Origin: Nonomuraea angiospora
GTDB lineage: Bacteria > Actinomycetota > Actinomycetes > Streptosporangiales > Streptosporangiaceae
Assembly: GCF_014873145.1 (NCBI RefSeq)
Contig: NZ_JADBEK010000001.1
Location: 9,610,001-9,674,000 of the forward strand
Length of the DNA stretch: 64,000 bases
Direction of reading: 5' to 3'
The notes beneath the pieces are model-generated. The model searched no databases, was not told the DNA's origin, and saw only the letters and a list, made by a program, of their open reading frames with translations. Of this stretch, positions 55,924 to 64,000 are shown one piece after another. The position numbers were made by a program, and so were the translations under genes. The first letter of the stretch is position 1. Every line of letters begins with the position of its first letter.

Positions 55924-55950
55924 ACGATAGTCCGGTAAGCCAGTACTTAC
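55924..55950 (-). promoter_or_regulatory. Promoter and candidate TetR operator of the aldehyde dehydrogenase gene
   Basis: On the minus strand, TATCGT (55929-55924) ends six bases before the ATG at 55917, fitting a leaderless transcript. Five bases upstream lies the dyad GTAAG-N6-CTTAC (55935-55950), where a bound TetR dimer would block RNA polymerase. The link to the TetR gene downstream is inference from proximity. Confidence 0.45.
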
Positions 55951-56088
55951 TAGGCTGCGTTCGGTGTCGGCGGCCCTGGCCGCCCCCTACGCTGGCCGAG
56001 GCCGCGGCGGCCGGGCTGTGGCCCGGTCCGGGCAGAGCCCGGCCGCGGGCCGGCTGTGTTGACCTGTGCCGTCCAACGGGGGAGACCG

Positions 56089-57312
56089 ATGCGCATCCTG
56101 TTCACGACCGTCGCCCTGCCGGGCCACTTCTTCCCGCTGGTCCCGCTGGCCTGGTCGTTACGGTCGCTCGGCCACGAGGTGCTGGTGGCCGCCGCCGAGA
56201 ACTTCGTGCCGGTCGTCTGCCGCTCCGGCCTCCCGGTCGCCACCTGCGGCCCGGCCGCCGACTTCGTGACGCTGGCAGCCGAGGAACGACGCGCCGGATC
56301 CCCGGGCGCCGGTGGCATTCCGCAGAGCGTCGGGGCTCGGCACGCAGGCGGTGTTCCGCAGGGCACCGGATCCCCGGACGTCGGTGGCATCCCGCAGGGC
56401 GAGGAGGGGGCGCGCGGACATGGGCGGCGCTTCGGGCGGCTCGCGGCCAGCGGCCTGCCCGGCATGCGGGCGCTGGTGGCGGCGTGGCGGCCGGACCTCG
56501 TGGTGAGCGAGCGGGCGGAGTTCGCCGGTCCCGTCGCTGCGGCGGCGCACGGGGTGCCGCTCGTCGAGTACCAGTGGGGCGTGGCGCCGCTGGACGCGTA
56601 CCGGGAGGGTGCGGCGGAGGCGCTGCGCGACGAGCTCGCGGCGGCCGGCCTGGCCGTCCTCCCCGAGCCGGACGAGGTGCTGAACCCCTGGCCGCCGAGC
56701 CTGCGGCTGCCGCACGCCGCCGGGCACCAGAGCCTGCGCCACATCCCGTACAACGGGGACGCGCACGTGCCGGCGTGGGCGTTCGAGCCGGGGCGCAGGC
56801 CGCGGGTCTGCGTCACCATGGGCACCCTCATTCCCCGGCTCGGCCCGCGCGGCGTGCGGGAGCTCGTGCTCCCGATGCTGGAGCGCCTGGCGGAGCTGGA
56901 CGTGGAGCTGCTGGTGGCGGTGGACGACGCGGTCGTGGCCGGCTGGCCGCCGCTTCCCCCGGCCGTCCTGGCCGCCGGGCGGATGCCGCTGGCTCACGTG
57001 TTGCCCGGCTGCGCGCTCGCGATCAACCATGGCGGGCAGGGCAGCAACCTCACCGCCCTCGCCGCCGGCTGCCCGCAGCTCGTCCTGCCGCAGTTCGACG
57101 ACCAGTTCGACAATGCGGGCGCGGTCGTCAGGGCGGGCGCCGGGGTGAGCCTGCCGCCGGAGGAGCTCACGCCGGAGGCGGTGGCGGACCGCTGCCGCGC
57201 GCTCCTCTCCGACCCCGGCTACGGCCGCGCCGCCTCGGCCGTCGCCGCCGAAATGGCCGCCCTACCCGGCCCCCAGGAAATCGCCGACGCCCTCCACAAG
57301 CTCGCCTCCTGA
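56089..57312 (+). CDS. GT1 (MGT-type) glycosyltransferase with repeat insert
   Basis: 407 aa from ATG 56089 with GGGGGAGA upstream. GT-B fold like antibiotic and macrolide glycosyltransferases: N-terminal RILFTTVALPGHFFPLVPLAWSLRSLGHEV; C-terminal donor site PGCALAINHGGQGSNLTALAAGCPQLVLPQFDDQFDNAGAV (HGGxGS and the Q-F-D-D-Q motif). Residues about 70-105 are a low-complexity insert of three 12-residue units (GSPGAGGIPQSV type) in the acceptor domain, absent from ordinary family members. Isolated gene; natural-product or lipid glycosylation is plausible. Confidence 0.9.
   Translation: MRILFTTVALPGHFFPLVPLAWSLRSLGHEVLVAAAENFVPVVCRSGLPVATCGPAADFVTLAAEERRAGSPGAGGIPQSVGARHAGGVPQGTGSPDVGGIPQGEEGARGHGRRFGRLAASGLPGMRALVAAWRPDLVVSERAEFAGPVAAAAHGVPLVEYQWGVAPLDAYREGAAEALRDELAAAGLAVLPEPDEVLNPWPPSLRLPHAAGHQSLRHIPYNGDAHVPAWAFEPGRRPRVCVTMGTLIPRLGPRGVRELVLPMLERLAELDVELLVAVDDAVVAGWPPLPPAVLAAGRMPLAHVLPGCALAINHGGQGSNLTALAAGCPQLVLPQFDDQFDNAGAVVRAGAGVSLPPEELTPEAVADRCRALLSDPGYGRAASAVAAEMAALPGPQEIADALHKLAS
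56296..56403 (+). repeat. Three 36-bp in-frame repeats in the GT1 gene
   Basis: Units at 56296, 56332 and 56368, each 36 bases. The first and third are nearly identical (GGATCCCCGG start, GGTGGCAT core); the middle one is more diverged. Suggests recent expansion. Confidence 0.85.
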
Positions 57313-57575
57313 CAGTTTCCGGATTCCCGCCATGCCGACAATTCTGCGGGCATTTATCGGCGGGTCGAAGAAATCGGGGTCAGTTCTTGGATCTGTGAAC
57401 AGGCGGATCGGCCCGGCGCAGCAGCACGGCCGCGACCAGGCGGGCGCGGTCGGCTGCGGCGGCTCGCCCGCGACCGTGACGACGTAGGGCCCGGGTGTCT
57501 CGGCCGTCTCCGAGCACGTTCAACCCCTGTCACGAATGGCGGCGTCTGACAGCCTGTCAAGGATTGAGTTCGGTA

Positions 57576-58238
57576 TTAGAAGAGAGTCGGATTCTCCGGC
57601 TCGATGCCGCGCAGCGCGTCGTAGTCGAGGGTGACGCAGTCGATGCCGCGGTCGGTGGCGAGCACGCGCGCCTGCGGCTTGATCTCCTGCGCCGCGAAGA
57701 CGCCGCGCACCGGCGCCAGCAGCGGGTCGCGGTTGAGCAGCTCCAGATAGCGCGTGAGCTGCTCGACGCCGTCGATCTCCCCCCGCCGCTTGATCTCCAC
57801 CGCCACGGTCGCCCCCAGGGCGTCCCGGCACAGGATGTCGACCGGCCCGATCGCCGTCATGTACTCGCGCCGGATCAGCGAGTAGCCGTCCCCCAGCGTC
57901 GTGATGTGCTCGGCGAGCAGCTCCTGGAGGTGGGCCTCCACGCCGTCCTTGATCAGCCCGGGGTCGACGCCCAGCTCGTGGCTGGTGTCGTGGAGGATCT
58001 CCTCCATCGTCAGCACCAGCTTCTCGCCGGTCTTGCCGTGGGTGACGGTCCAGGTGCCGCCGTCCTCCTTGAGCTTGCACGGCGGGTTCATCCAGTTGAG
58101 CGGCTTGAAGGCGCGGTCATCGGCGTGGATGCTCACGCTCCCGTCCGCCTTGATCAACACGAGTCGGGGCGCCATGGGGAGGTGCGCCGTGAGCCGTCCG
58201 ATGTAATCCACGCTGCATCGCGCGATGACCAGCCGCAT
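57576..58238 (-). CDS. nucS: Endonuclease NucS (non-canonical mismatch repair)
   Basis: 220 aa from ATG 58238 with AAGGTGGG upstream. Archaeal/actinobacterial NucS cleaves both strands at mismatches and replaces MutS-MutL, which actinobacteria lack. N-terminal DNA-binding domain [22 protein letters not shown]-terminal nuclease with [36 protein letters not shown] (the Asp and Glu-x-Lys of a PD-(D/E)xK site). The extreme C-terminus ENPTLF looks like a sliding-clamp binding peptide, as reported for relatives. In Streptomyces the gene is also downstream of atp (recollection). Confidence 0.95.
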   Translation of the reverse strand: MRLVIARCSVDYIGRLTAHLPMAPRLVLIKADGSVSIHADDRAFKPLNWMNPPCKLKEDGGTWTVTHGKTGEKLVLTMEEILHDTSHELGVDPGLIKDGVEAHLQELLAEHITTLGDGYSLIRREYMTAIGPVDILCRDALGATVAVEIKRRGEIDGVEQLTRYLELLNRDPLLAPVRGVFAAQEIKPQARVLATDRGIDCVTLDYDALRGIEPENPTLF

Positions 58239-58274
58239 GACGCCCCACCTTAGCGGCTCTGGAAAACTGGACGC

Positions 58275-59846
58275 ATGGCGTTCGAACGGGTGGGAGTGGT
58301 CGGGCTCGGCACGATGGGGGCCGGGATCGCCGAGGTGTTCGCGCGGACCGGCCTTCGCGTGATCGGCGTCGAGGCCGACGCCGAGGCGCTGGCCAGGGGT
58401 CGCGGGCATCTAGAGCGCTCCACCGGCAAGGCCGTCGACAAGGGCAGGCTGGAGCCCGGGCAGCGCGAGGAGATCCTCGGCCGCGTCACGCTGACCACCT
58501 CGCGCGAGGACCTGCGGGACGTGGATCTGGTGGTGGAGGCGATCCCCGAGATCCTCGACTACAAGATCGCGCTGTTCAAGGACCTCGACCGGATCTGCGA
58601 GCCCGGCACCGTCCTGGCCACCAACTCCTCCTCGCTGTCCGTCACCGCCATCGCCGCCGCCACCGGCCGCCCCGGGCAGGTCGTGGGCATGCACTTCTTC
58701 AACCCGGCGCCGGTGATGAGGCTGGTCGAGGTCGTGGGGACGGTGGTGAGCGCGCCCGGCGTGGTGGCGGACGTCGCGGCGCTGGCGGGCAGGCTGGGCA
58801 AGACGCCCGTGGCGGTGGGTGACCGGGCCGGGTTCGTGGTCAACCGGCTGCTCCTGCCCTACCTCAACCAGGCGGCCGCGCTCATGGAGCTGGGCGTGGC
58901 CGGGCGCGACGACATCGACGCCGCGATGAAGCTGGGCGTGGGGCTGCCGATGGGGCCGTTCACGCTGCTCGACCTGATCGGGCTCGACACCGCGTACGAG
59001 GTGATGGGGGTGCTGTTCGACGAGACGCGCGACCGGCGGCACGCGCCCGCGCCGCTGCTGCGCGAGCTGGTCACGGCCGGGCTGCTGGGCCGCAAGTCGG
59101 GCCGGGGTTTCTACGGAGACTCGCCGCGGGAGGAGCCGGCGAAGTCGAGGCTGGGCACGTTCGGCGTGATCGGGAGCAGCGGAGACGGGCCGGCTGAGGG
59201 GCCGCGGGCGGCCGGGAGCGGTGGCGGCGGGCCGGTGGAGGGGCCGCGGGCGGCCGGGGGCGGTGGCGGCGGGCCGGCGGAGGGGGCGCGGGCGGCTGGG
59301 GCCGGTGGCGGCGGGTTGGCGGAGCGGCTGCGGGCGGCCGGGTTCAAGGAGGCCGAGGACCCCGACGTCGTGCTGTGCCTGGCCGACCGCCCCGTGATCG
59401 AGCACGCCGTACGCCTCCCCGACCCCGCCAGGATGGTCGGCGTGCACCTCGTCGGCGACCAGGTGGCCGAGCTTGCCTCCACGGTGCTGACCTCGGAGGA
59501 GGCCGCGAGCGCCGCCAGGGACCTGGTGAAGATCGCCGGGCTGACGCCGGTGCCGTGCAAGGACCGGGCGGGGTTCGTGGTCGACGCCCTGCTCTTCCCC
59601 TACCTCAACGACGCCGTGCGGATGCACGAGTCCGGGTACGCCTCGATCGACGACATCGACGCGGCCATGCGCCTGGGCTGCGGCTACCCCGCCGGGCCGT
59701 TCGAGATGCTGGAGTCACTGGGCCTGGCGAAGGTCCGCGACGGGCTGAGAGCCCTCTACGCCGAATACCGCGAGCCCGCCTTCGCGCCCGCCCCCCTGCT
59801 CGACCAGCTCGTCACCGCCGGCGTCAGCCGATTCCCGCGTCCATGA
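58275..59846 (+). CDS. 3-hydroxyacyl-CoA dehydrogenase, tandem-domain form
   Basis: 523 aa. First unit is complete: NAD-binding [19 protein letters not shown] (8-26), catalytic [34 protein letters not shown] and the all-helical C-terminal domain to about 283. Then a Gly/Ala/Pro repeat linker (about 305-356). Then a second, shortened unit that lacks a GxGxxG loop but keeps [55 protein letters not shown]. The second half is probably structural. Fatty acid beta-oxidation or butyryl metabolism. Stop overlaps the next ATG. Confidence 0.92.
   Translation: MAFERVGVVGLGTMGAGIAEVFARTGLRVIGVEADAEALARGRGHLERSTGKAVDKGRLEPGQREEILGRVTLTTSREDLRDVDLVVEAIPEILDYKIALFKDLDRICEPGTVLATNSSSLSVTAIAAATGRPGQVVGMHFFNPAPVMRLVEVVGTVVSAPGVVADVAALAGRLGKTPVAVGDRAGFVVNRLLLPYLNQAAALMELGVAGRDDIDAAMKLGVGLPMGPFTLLDLIGLDTAYEVMGVLFDETRDRRHAPAPLLRELVTAGLLGRKSGRGFYGDSPREEPAKSRLGTFGVIGSSGDGPAEGPRAAGSGGGGPVEGPRAAGGGGGGPAEGARAAGAGGGGLAERLRAAGFKEAEDPDVVLCLADRPVIEHAVRLPDPARMVGVHLVGDQVAELASTVLTSEEAASAARDLVKIAGLTPVPCKDRAGFVVDALLFPYLNDAVRMHESGYASIDDIDAAMRLGCGYPAGPFEMLESLGLAKVRDGLRALYAEYREPAFAPAPLLDQLVTAGVSRFPRP
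59187..59342 (+). repeat. 42-bp in-frame tandem repeat in the hydroxyacyl-CoA dehydrogenase linker
   Basis: About 3.7 copies of a 42-base unit encoding [14 protein letters not shown], from 59187; differences are single bases. Forms a flexible linker between the two enzyme units. Confidence 0.9.
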
Positions 59847-60133
59847 GCCCCCGCCGCGCCCGCCGCAGGGAGTCCTCTCGTCCCTTCGGCTTCCCGACCG
59901 GGCTGGACAAGGTGGAGGAATGGCCCGACGGCGAGTGGAAGGTGCGCATGCTCACCGGCGCCTCCTCGACCAAAAACTACCGATGTCCGGGCTGCGACCA
60001 GGAGATCCGCAGCGGCCAGTCGCACCTCGTCGCCTGGCCCAACTGGCCGGGAGGCGACGAGGAGCGCCGCCACTGGCACACCGCCTGCTGGCGCAAGAGA
60101 CTCGACCGCGGCCCCGGCCGCACCCGTTACTGA
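59843..60133 (+). CDS. Small zinc-ribbon-like protein
   Basis: 96 aa from the ATG overlapping the previous stop. Basic N-terminus [17 protein letters not shown], then WPDGEWKVRMLTGASSTKNYRCPGCDQEI, WPNWPGG and RRHWHTACW. CxxC and HxxC pairs suggest a zinc ribbon. Relatives in Streptomyces are labelled ATP/GTP-binding protein, which nothing here supports. Function unknown. Confidence 0.85.
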   Translation: MSPRRARRRESSRPFGFPTGLDKVEEWPDGEWKVRMLTGASSTKNYRCPGCDQEIRSGQSHLVAWPNWPGGDEERRHWHTACWRKRLDRGPGRTRY

Positions 60134-60147
60134 AGGGAACCCCCGAA

Positions 60148-60852
60148 GTGGAGATTCGCGCGGCCACCGTGCTGCCCGCCCGGCGCGAGCCGATCGAGCT
60201 GGAGACGGGCGACGGCCTGACCCTGGTCGGCGAGCTGGCCCTGCCCCTCGACCGTCCCCCCGTCGCGACGCTGGTGACGCTGCACCCGCTGCCCACCCAC
60301 GGCGGGTTCATGGACAGCCACGTCTACAAGAAGGCCGCCAACCGGCTGCCCGCCCTCGCCGACCTGGCCGTGCTGCGCTTCAACACCCGGGGCACGTCCA
60401 GCGAGCGCGGCACCTCGGAGGGGACGTTCGACGGGGGCGAGGGCGAGCGGTTCGACGTGGCGGCGGCGCTGGAGTACGCCGAGTTCCACGACCTGCCCCA
60501 CGTGTGGGTGGTCGGCTGGTCGTTCGGCACGGAGCTGACGCTGAAGTGGGCGCACGACCCGCTGGTGGAAGGCGCGATCCTGCTCTCGCCGCCGCTGCAC
60601 CGGGCCACCGACCAGGACCTGGACGCCTGGGCGCGGTTCGGCCGGCCGCTGACGGTGCTGGTGCCCGAGTTCGACGACTACCTGCGGCCCGACGAGGCCC
60701 GCGCGCGGTTCGCGCGGGTGCCGCAGGCCGAGGTCATCGGGGTGGACGGGGCCAAGCACCTGTGGGTGGGGGAGCCGTACGTCCGCATCGCGCTGAACGA
60801 GATCGTCAAGCGGGTCAATCCGGCCGCGTGGCCGCTGCCCACGGACGTCTGA
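60148..60852 (+). CDS. Alpha/beta hydrolase
   Basis: 234 aa from GTG 60148 with GAAGGGAA nine bases upstream. Nucleophile elbow GWSFGTE (Ser), oxyanion region LHPLPTHGGFMDSHV, acid in LVPEFDDYLRPDEA and the catalytic His in GAKHLWVGEP. Resembles the dienelactone hydrolase/acyl-CoA-type esterases that sit near nucS in actinobacteria. Substrate unknown. Confidence 0.9.
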   Translation: MEIRAATVLPARREPIELETGDGLTLVGELALPLDRPPVATLVTLHPLPTHGGFMDSHVYKKAANRLPALADLAVLRFNTRGTSSERGTSEGTFDGGEGERFDVAAALEYAEFHDLPHVWVVGWSFGTELTLKWAHDPLVEGAILLSPPLHRATDQDLDAWARFGRPLTVLVPEFDDYLRPDEARARFARVPQAEVIGVDGAKHLWVGEPYVRIALNEIVKRVNPAAWPLPTDV

Positions 60853-61033
60853 TGCGCCATGACGGAAATTTCCGGACAAATGAGGTTTGTGAAGGAAATT
60901 TGAGCAGAATGAGCAAAACTCTAGACCTCTCGTGTTGCCAGAGTGAAAATCCGATCGTCAACAGAAGATCGTGGAGACGCCGGGCGGGTGCCCCTTCCCG
61001 CGCGTAACCCCTGCTCACCATGGGTGAGGACGT
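60853..61033 (+). promoter_or_regulatory. Upstream region of the large secreted protein: direct and inverted repeats
   Basis: AT-richer than its surroundings. Two GGAAATTT copies near 60864 and 60895 flank about 23 bases; the first is part of the palindrome GGAAATTTCC. A second dyad, CTCACC-ATG-GGTGAG (61014-61028), covers the bases just before the ribosome site of the next gene and could hide it by pairing. Candidate operators only. Confidence 0.35.
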
Positions 61034-64000
61034 ATGCGGGCAGTTCGTGGGTTGGTTGCGGCGGCGTTAGCTTTCACGGTCTTGGCGGTGCCTGATCCGG
61101 CGCCCGCCGTCGCGGCGAAGACCGTGGAACCCCCGCAGACCGTCCAGCCGCCCGAGGACTCCGCGCTCGCCCTCGCCCGCAGCGCGGGCAAGCCCGTCGA
61201 GGTGGAGTCGCAGCGCAGCGAGACCCGCCAGGTCTGGGCCAAGCCCGACGGCACGTTCACCCTGGAGCAGTACGTCCGCCCAGTGCGCGTGCGCAAGTCC
61301 GACGGCTGGGTCCCGGTGGACACCACGCTCCGCCTGCGCCCGGACGGCGCGGTCGAGACGGTCGCCACGGCGGCCGACCTGACGTTCTCCGGCGGTGGTT
61401 CCGGACCGCTCGCCCGCATGGCGCGCGGCGCCAAGACGCTGGAGCTGGGCTGGCAGGGCACGCTCCCCAAGCCCACGCTGAACGGCGACACCGCCACCTA
61501 CGCCGAGGTCATGCCGGGCGTGGACCTCCAGGTCACCGCGGACGTGGACGGCTTCTCCCACGTGCTGGTGGTCAAGTCCCGGGCCGCGGCGGCGGGCCTG
61601 ACCGAGCTCGCCTACCCCCTCTCGGTCACCGGCCTGTCGGTGAAGACGGACAGCGCGGGCAACCTGGAGGCCGTCGACGAGAGCGGAGGGACGATCTTCA
61701 TCGCGCCCACGCCGAAGATGTGGGATTCCGAGGGCATCGCCGGCCCGAAGGCGCTCAGGGAAGGCCGTTCCCCGGAGGCCCGCGAGTCCGCGATGGGCGT
61801 GGAACTGGCGGGCAGGCAGCTGCGGCTGAGGCCGGACAAGAAGATGCTGGCGGATCCGAAGACCAAGTTCCCCGTCTATCTGGACCCGTACTTCTCGGCC
61901 GCCCGCGGCTCGTGGACGGCGGTCTGGAAGAACTGGCCCAACTCCAACTACCTCAACTCCAGCGACGTCGCCCGGGTCGGCAAGATCAGCTCCACCCAGA
62001 CGAACCGCTCGTTCTTCCAGATGGCCACCGGCTCGACCATCCACGGCAAGCAGATCATCAAGGCGACGCTGCGCACGTACGAGACGTGGTCGTACTCATG
62101 CAGCGCCCGCAAGGTGGAGGCCTGGGGGACCGGCGCGATCAGCAAGAGCACCACCTGGAGCAACCCGCCGGCGAAGACCAGGTTGCTCTCCACGGTGAAC
62201 GTGGCCAAGGGCTATGGCACGGGGTCCTGCGCGCCCGGCGGCGTGGAGTTCGACGTCACGTCGTGGGCCGCCGACGCCGCCGCCAAGAAGTGGAGCTCCA
62301 TGACCATCGGTCTCTATGCCACCAGCGAGACCGACCTGTACGCCTGGAAGAAGTTCAAGAACAACCCGGTCGCCGTCATCGAGTACAACTCGATCCCGTC
62401 CGACCCGGTGGCCGCCGACGCCTGGTCGGACCCGGGCGGCCCCTGCGTCTCCGGTGACGGGCGGCCGGTCATCAGCACGGCCAGCCCCAAGCTGTGGGCC
62501 AAGCTCAAGGACACCGACAACTCGGTCAAGGGCCGCTTCGAGTGGTACAACGCCGCCGGGACGAAGACCGGCGAGTACGTCACCGCGACCGGTTCGTCCG
62601 GCTCCGCCTACTACGCGACGATCCCGGTCAGCCTGTACGCGGACGGCGCGCTGATCCGCTGGCGGGTCCGGGCCGAGGACGGCAAGGCCAACAGCGCCTG
62701 GAGCCCTTGGTGCGAGGCCACCGTGGACGCCACCGCCCCCGGCAGGGAGCCGGTCGTGACCTCGCCCGAGTACGCCGAGGAGGGCTGGAACGACGGCGTC
62801 GGCCTGGCCGGCACCTTCAAGTTCGACCCCAACGGCGTCACCGACGTGGCCGCGTACGTCTACGGCCTGGACACCACGCCCAAGTCCGAGGTCGCGCCCG
62901 CCGCGGACGGCACGGCCACGATCGCGCTCACCCCGCGCCACGACGGCCCCAACGTCCTGTCGGTGCGCAGCAAGGACCGCGCGGGCCAGCTCGGCCCGAT
63001 CCGCACCTACGTCTTCAACGTCAACAGCGGCAAGGGCCCGAACGGCCACTGGGCGCTGGACGAGGGCCAGGGCACCGTGGCCGCCGACGCCGCCAACGCG
63101 CACCCGGCGACGCTGTACGGGGCCACGTGGACGACCGGGAAGACGGGCATGGGGCTGCGCCTGGCCAACGCGTACGCGCAGACCTCCGGCCCCATCGCCG
63201 ACACCAGCCGCAACCTCACCGTCACCGCCTGGGCCCGCCTGACCGGCAACGCGGCCACCGCCACGGTCGTCACCCAGGAAGGCTCCAGGACCGGCGGCTT
63301 CACGCTCCAGTACTCCAAGTCCGACGACCGCTGGGCGCTGGTCCGCGCGAGCTCCGACGCCGACGGCGCCGCGACGGTCAAGGCCCTGTCGGCCGCCGCC
63401 CCGAGGCTGAACGAGTGGACCCACCTGGCCGGCGTCTACGACTCCGCCGCCGGCCAGATCTCCCTCTACGTCAACGGCAAGCTCGAATCCACGGTCGCCT
63501 TCACCCAGCCGTGGAACGCCACCGGGCCGCTCACCATCGGCCGCGGCAAGGTCAACGGAGCCGCGGCGGAGTCCTGGCCGGGCGACGTGGACGAGGTCCG
63601 CGTCTACGGCCGGGCCATGTTCGCCGACGAGGTCGCCGACCTGGTCAACAGCGCCGCCACGCTGGTCGGCCACTGGAAGCTGGACGAGGAGTCGGGCACG
63701 TCCGCCGCGGAGTCCTCGGGCCGCTCCACGGCCGCGACGCTGGCCGGGGGCGCGTCGTGGACGGACGGCTGGCTGGACGGCGCGCTCGCGCTCGACGGAG
63801 TCAACGGCTACGCCCAGACCACCGGCTCCGCCGTGAGCACCAGGTCGAGCTTCACCGTGGCCGCCTGGGTCCAGCTCGACTACCTGCCCACCGCCGACAC
63901 CGCCGCCGTGGCCCAGCCGGGCAGCCGGGCGGCCGGGTTCCAGCTCGGCTTCGACAAGGAACAGCAGCGGTGGACCCTCGGCATGAGGGCCGCCGACACC
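61034..64000 (+). CDS. Large secreted protein with DNRLRE and LamG domains (runs past window end)
   Basis: 989 codons open to the window edge. ATG 61034 after GAGGA. Signal peptide [28 protein letters not shown] (cleavage near 28). Residues 40-280: a beta-rich region seen at the start of actinobacterial RHS/DNRLRE proteins (SDGWVPVDTTLRLRPDGAVE, FPVYLDPYF). About 300-450: DNRLRE domain (DVARVGKISSTQTNRSFFQM, TTWSNPP, FDVTSWAADAAAKKW). About 450-660: fibronectin-like. LamG domains from about 669 (GHWALDEGQGT, YVNGKLESTV, GDVDEVRVYGR) and from about 876. Such proteins often end in RHS repeats and a toxin; that end is outside the window. Confidence 0.88.
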   Translation, partial: MRAVRGLVAAALAFTVLAVPDPAPAVAAKTVEPPQTVQPPEDSALALARSAGKPVEVESQRSETRQVWAKPDGTFTLEQYVRPVRVRKSDGWVPVDTTLRLRPDGAVETVATAADLTFSGGGSGPLARMARGAKTLELGWQGTLPKPTLNGDTATYAEVMPGVDLQVTADVDGFSHVLVVKSRAAAAGLTELAYPLSVTGLSVKTDSAGNLEAVDESGGTIFIAPTPKMWDSEGIAGPKALREGRSPEARESAMGVELAGRQLRLRPDKKMLADPKTKFPVYLDPYFSAARGSWTAVWKNWPNSNYLNSSDVARVGKISSTQTNRSFFQMATGSTIHGKQIIKATLRTYETWSYSCSARKVEAWGTGAISKSTTWSNPPAKTRLLSTVNVAKGYGTGSCAPGGVEFDVTSWAADAAAKKWSSMTIGLYATSETDLYAWKKFKNNPVAVIEYNSIPSDPVAADAWSDPGGPCVSGDGRPVISTASPKLWAKLKDTDNSVKGRFEWYNAAGTKTGEYVTATGSSGSAYYATIPVSLYADGALIRWRVRAEDGKANSAWSPWCEATVDATAPGREPVVTSPEYAEEGWNDGVGLAGTFKFDPNGVTDVAAYVYGLDTTPKSEVAPAADGTATIALTPRHDGPNVLSVRSKDRAGQLGPIRTYVFNVNSGKGPNGHWALDEGQGTVAADAANAHPATLYGATWTTGKTGMGLRLANAYAQTSGPIADTSRNLTVTAWARLTGNAATATVVTQEGSRTGGFTLQYSKSDDRWALVRASSDADGAATVKALSAAAPRLNEWTHLAGVYDSAAGQISLYVNGKLESTVAFTQPWNATGPLTIGRGKVNGAAAESWPGDVDEVRVYGRAMFADEVADLVNSAATLVGHWKLDEESGTSAAESSGRSTAATLAGGASWTDGWLDGALALDGVNGYAQTTGSAVSTRSSFTVAAWVQLDYLPTADTAAVAQPGSRAAGFQLGFDKEQQRWTLGMRAADT

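Noticed and set aside
57313..57575. Small gene between the GT1 gene and nucS
   Set aside because: Short Arg/Pro-rich readings only, no ribosome site and no recognisable protein.

Overview
The window is very GC-rich, uses GTG and TTG starts often, and links genes by ATGA/GTGA stop-start overlaps. The core order lysA-hom, thrC-thrB-rho-rpmE-prfA-prmC-tsaC-glyA-wecA-like-atp operon-DUF2550-nucS is that of a filamentous actinomycete. The atypical glyA, the long AtpH and Rho subunits and NucS agree. I infer a Streptosporangiaceae-like organism (Nonomuraea or a relative); this placement is from memory of gene order, not from a search.

Layout. 1-8 kb: a carbohydrate ABC importer operon on the minus strand (two lipoprotein binding proteins, a MalF-like permease carrying an extra Cna-B-like extracellular domain, and a MalG-like permease cut by the window edge). 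It is divergent from a PadR regulator followed by a MacB-type ABC ATPase and an FtsX-type permease. A near-palindrome lies between them. 8-9.7 kb: trehalose synthase. 10-13.5 kb: an asparagine-synthetase-like enzyme and a coiled-coil/CgeB-like/glycosyltransferase fusion. 13.5-17 kb: an ArgS-related anticodon-binding protein, lysA and hom. 17-27 kb: a block of seven genes, six of them glycosyltransferases of two paralogous families, which separates hom from thrC. 27-35.4 kb: thrC, thrB, rho, a decayed sensor/LuxR two-component remnant, rpmE, prfA, prmC, tsaC. 35.5-37.9 kb: a repeat-rich acidic secreted-like protein and a small WXG100-like partner. 38.4-49.3 kb: glyA, a WecA/TagO-type transferase and the complete F-type ATP synthase operon with a CRP-like site upstream. 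49.4-60.9 kb: cobalamin adenosyltransferase, an ABC-2 exporter with an orphan histidine kinase, a STAS protein, TetR and aldehyde dehydrogenase, a GT1 glycosyltransferase, nucS, a 3-hydroxyacyl-CoA dehydrogenase, a small zinc-ribbon protein and a hydrolase. 61 kb to the end: a large secreted DNRLRE/LamG protein running off the window.

The best candidate for an undescribed system is the glycosyltransferase island at 9996-13547 and 16971-27134. It has four GT2 paralogues with a shared second module and charged or coiled-coil tails. A second family has three members: two keep an Asp-rich DDDDWYG motif and one has lost it. The asparagine-synthetase-like enzyme has no N-terminal glutaminase cysteine. 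The island is wrapped around the lysine/threonine pathway genes and lacks visible sugar-nucleotide or polymer-export genes. Second is the acidic-repeat/WXG100-like pair at 35.5-37.9 kb. All functions are read from sequence and family memory; no searches were run.
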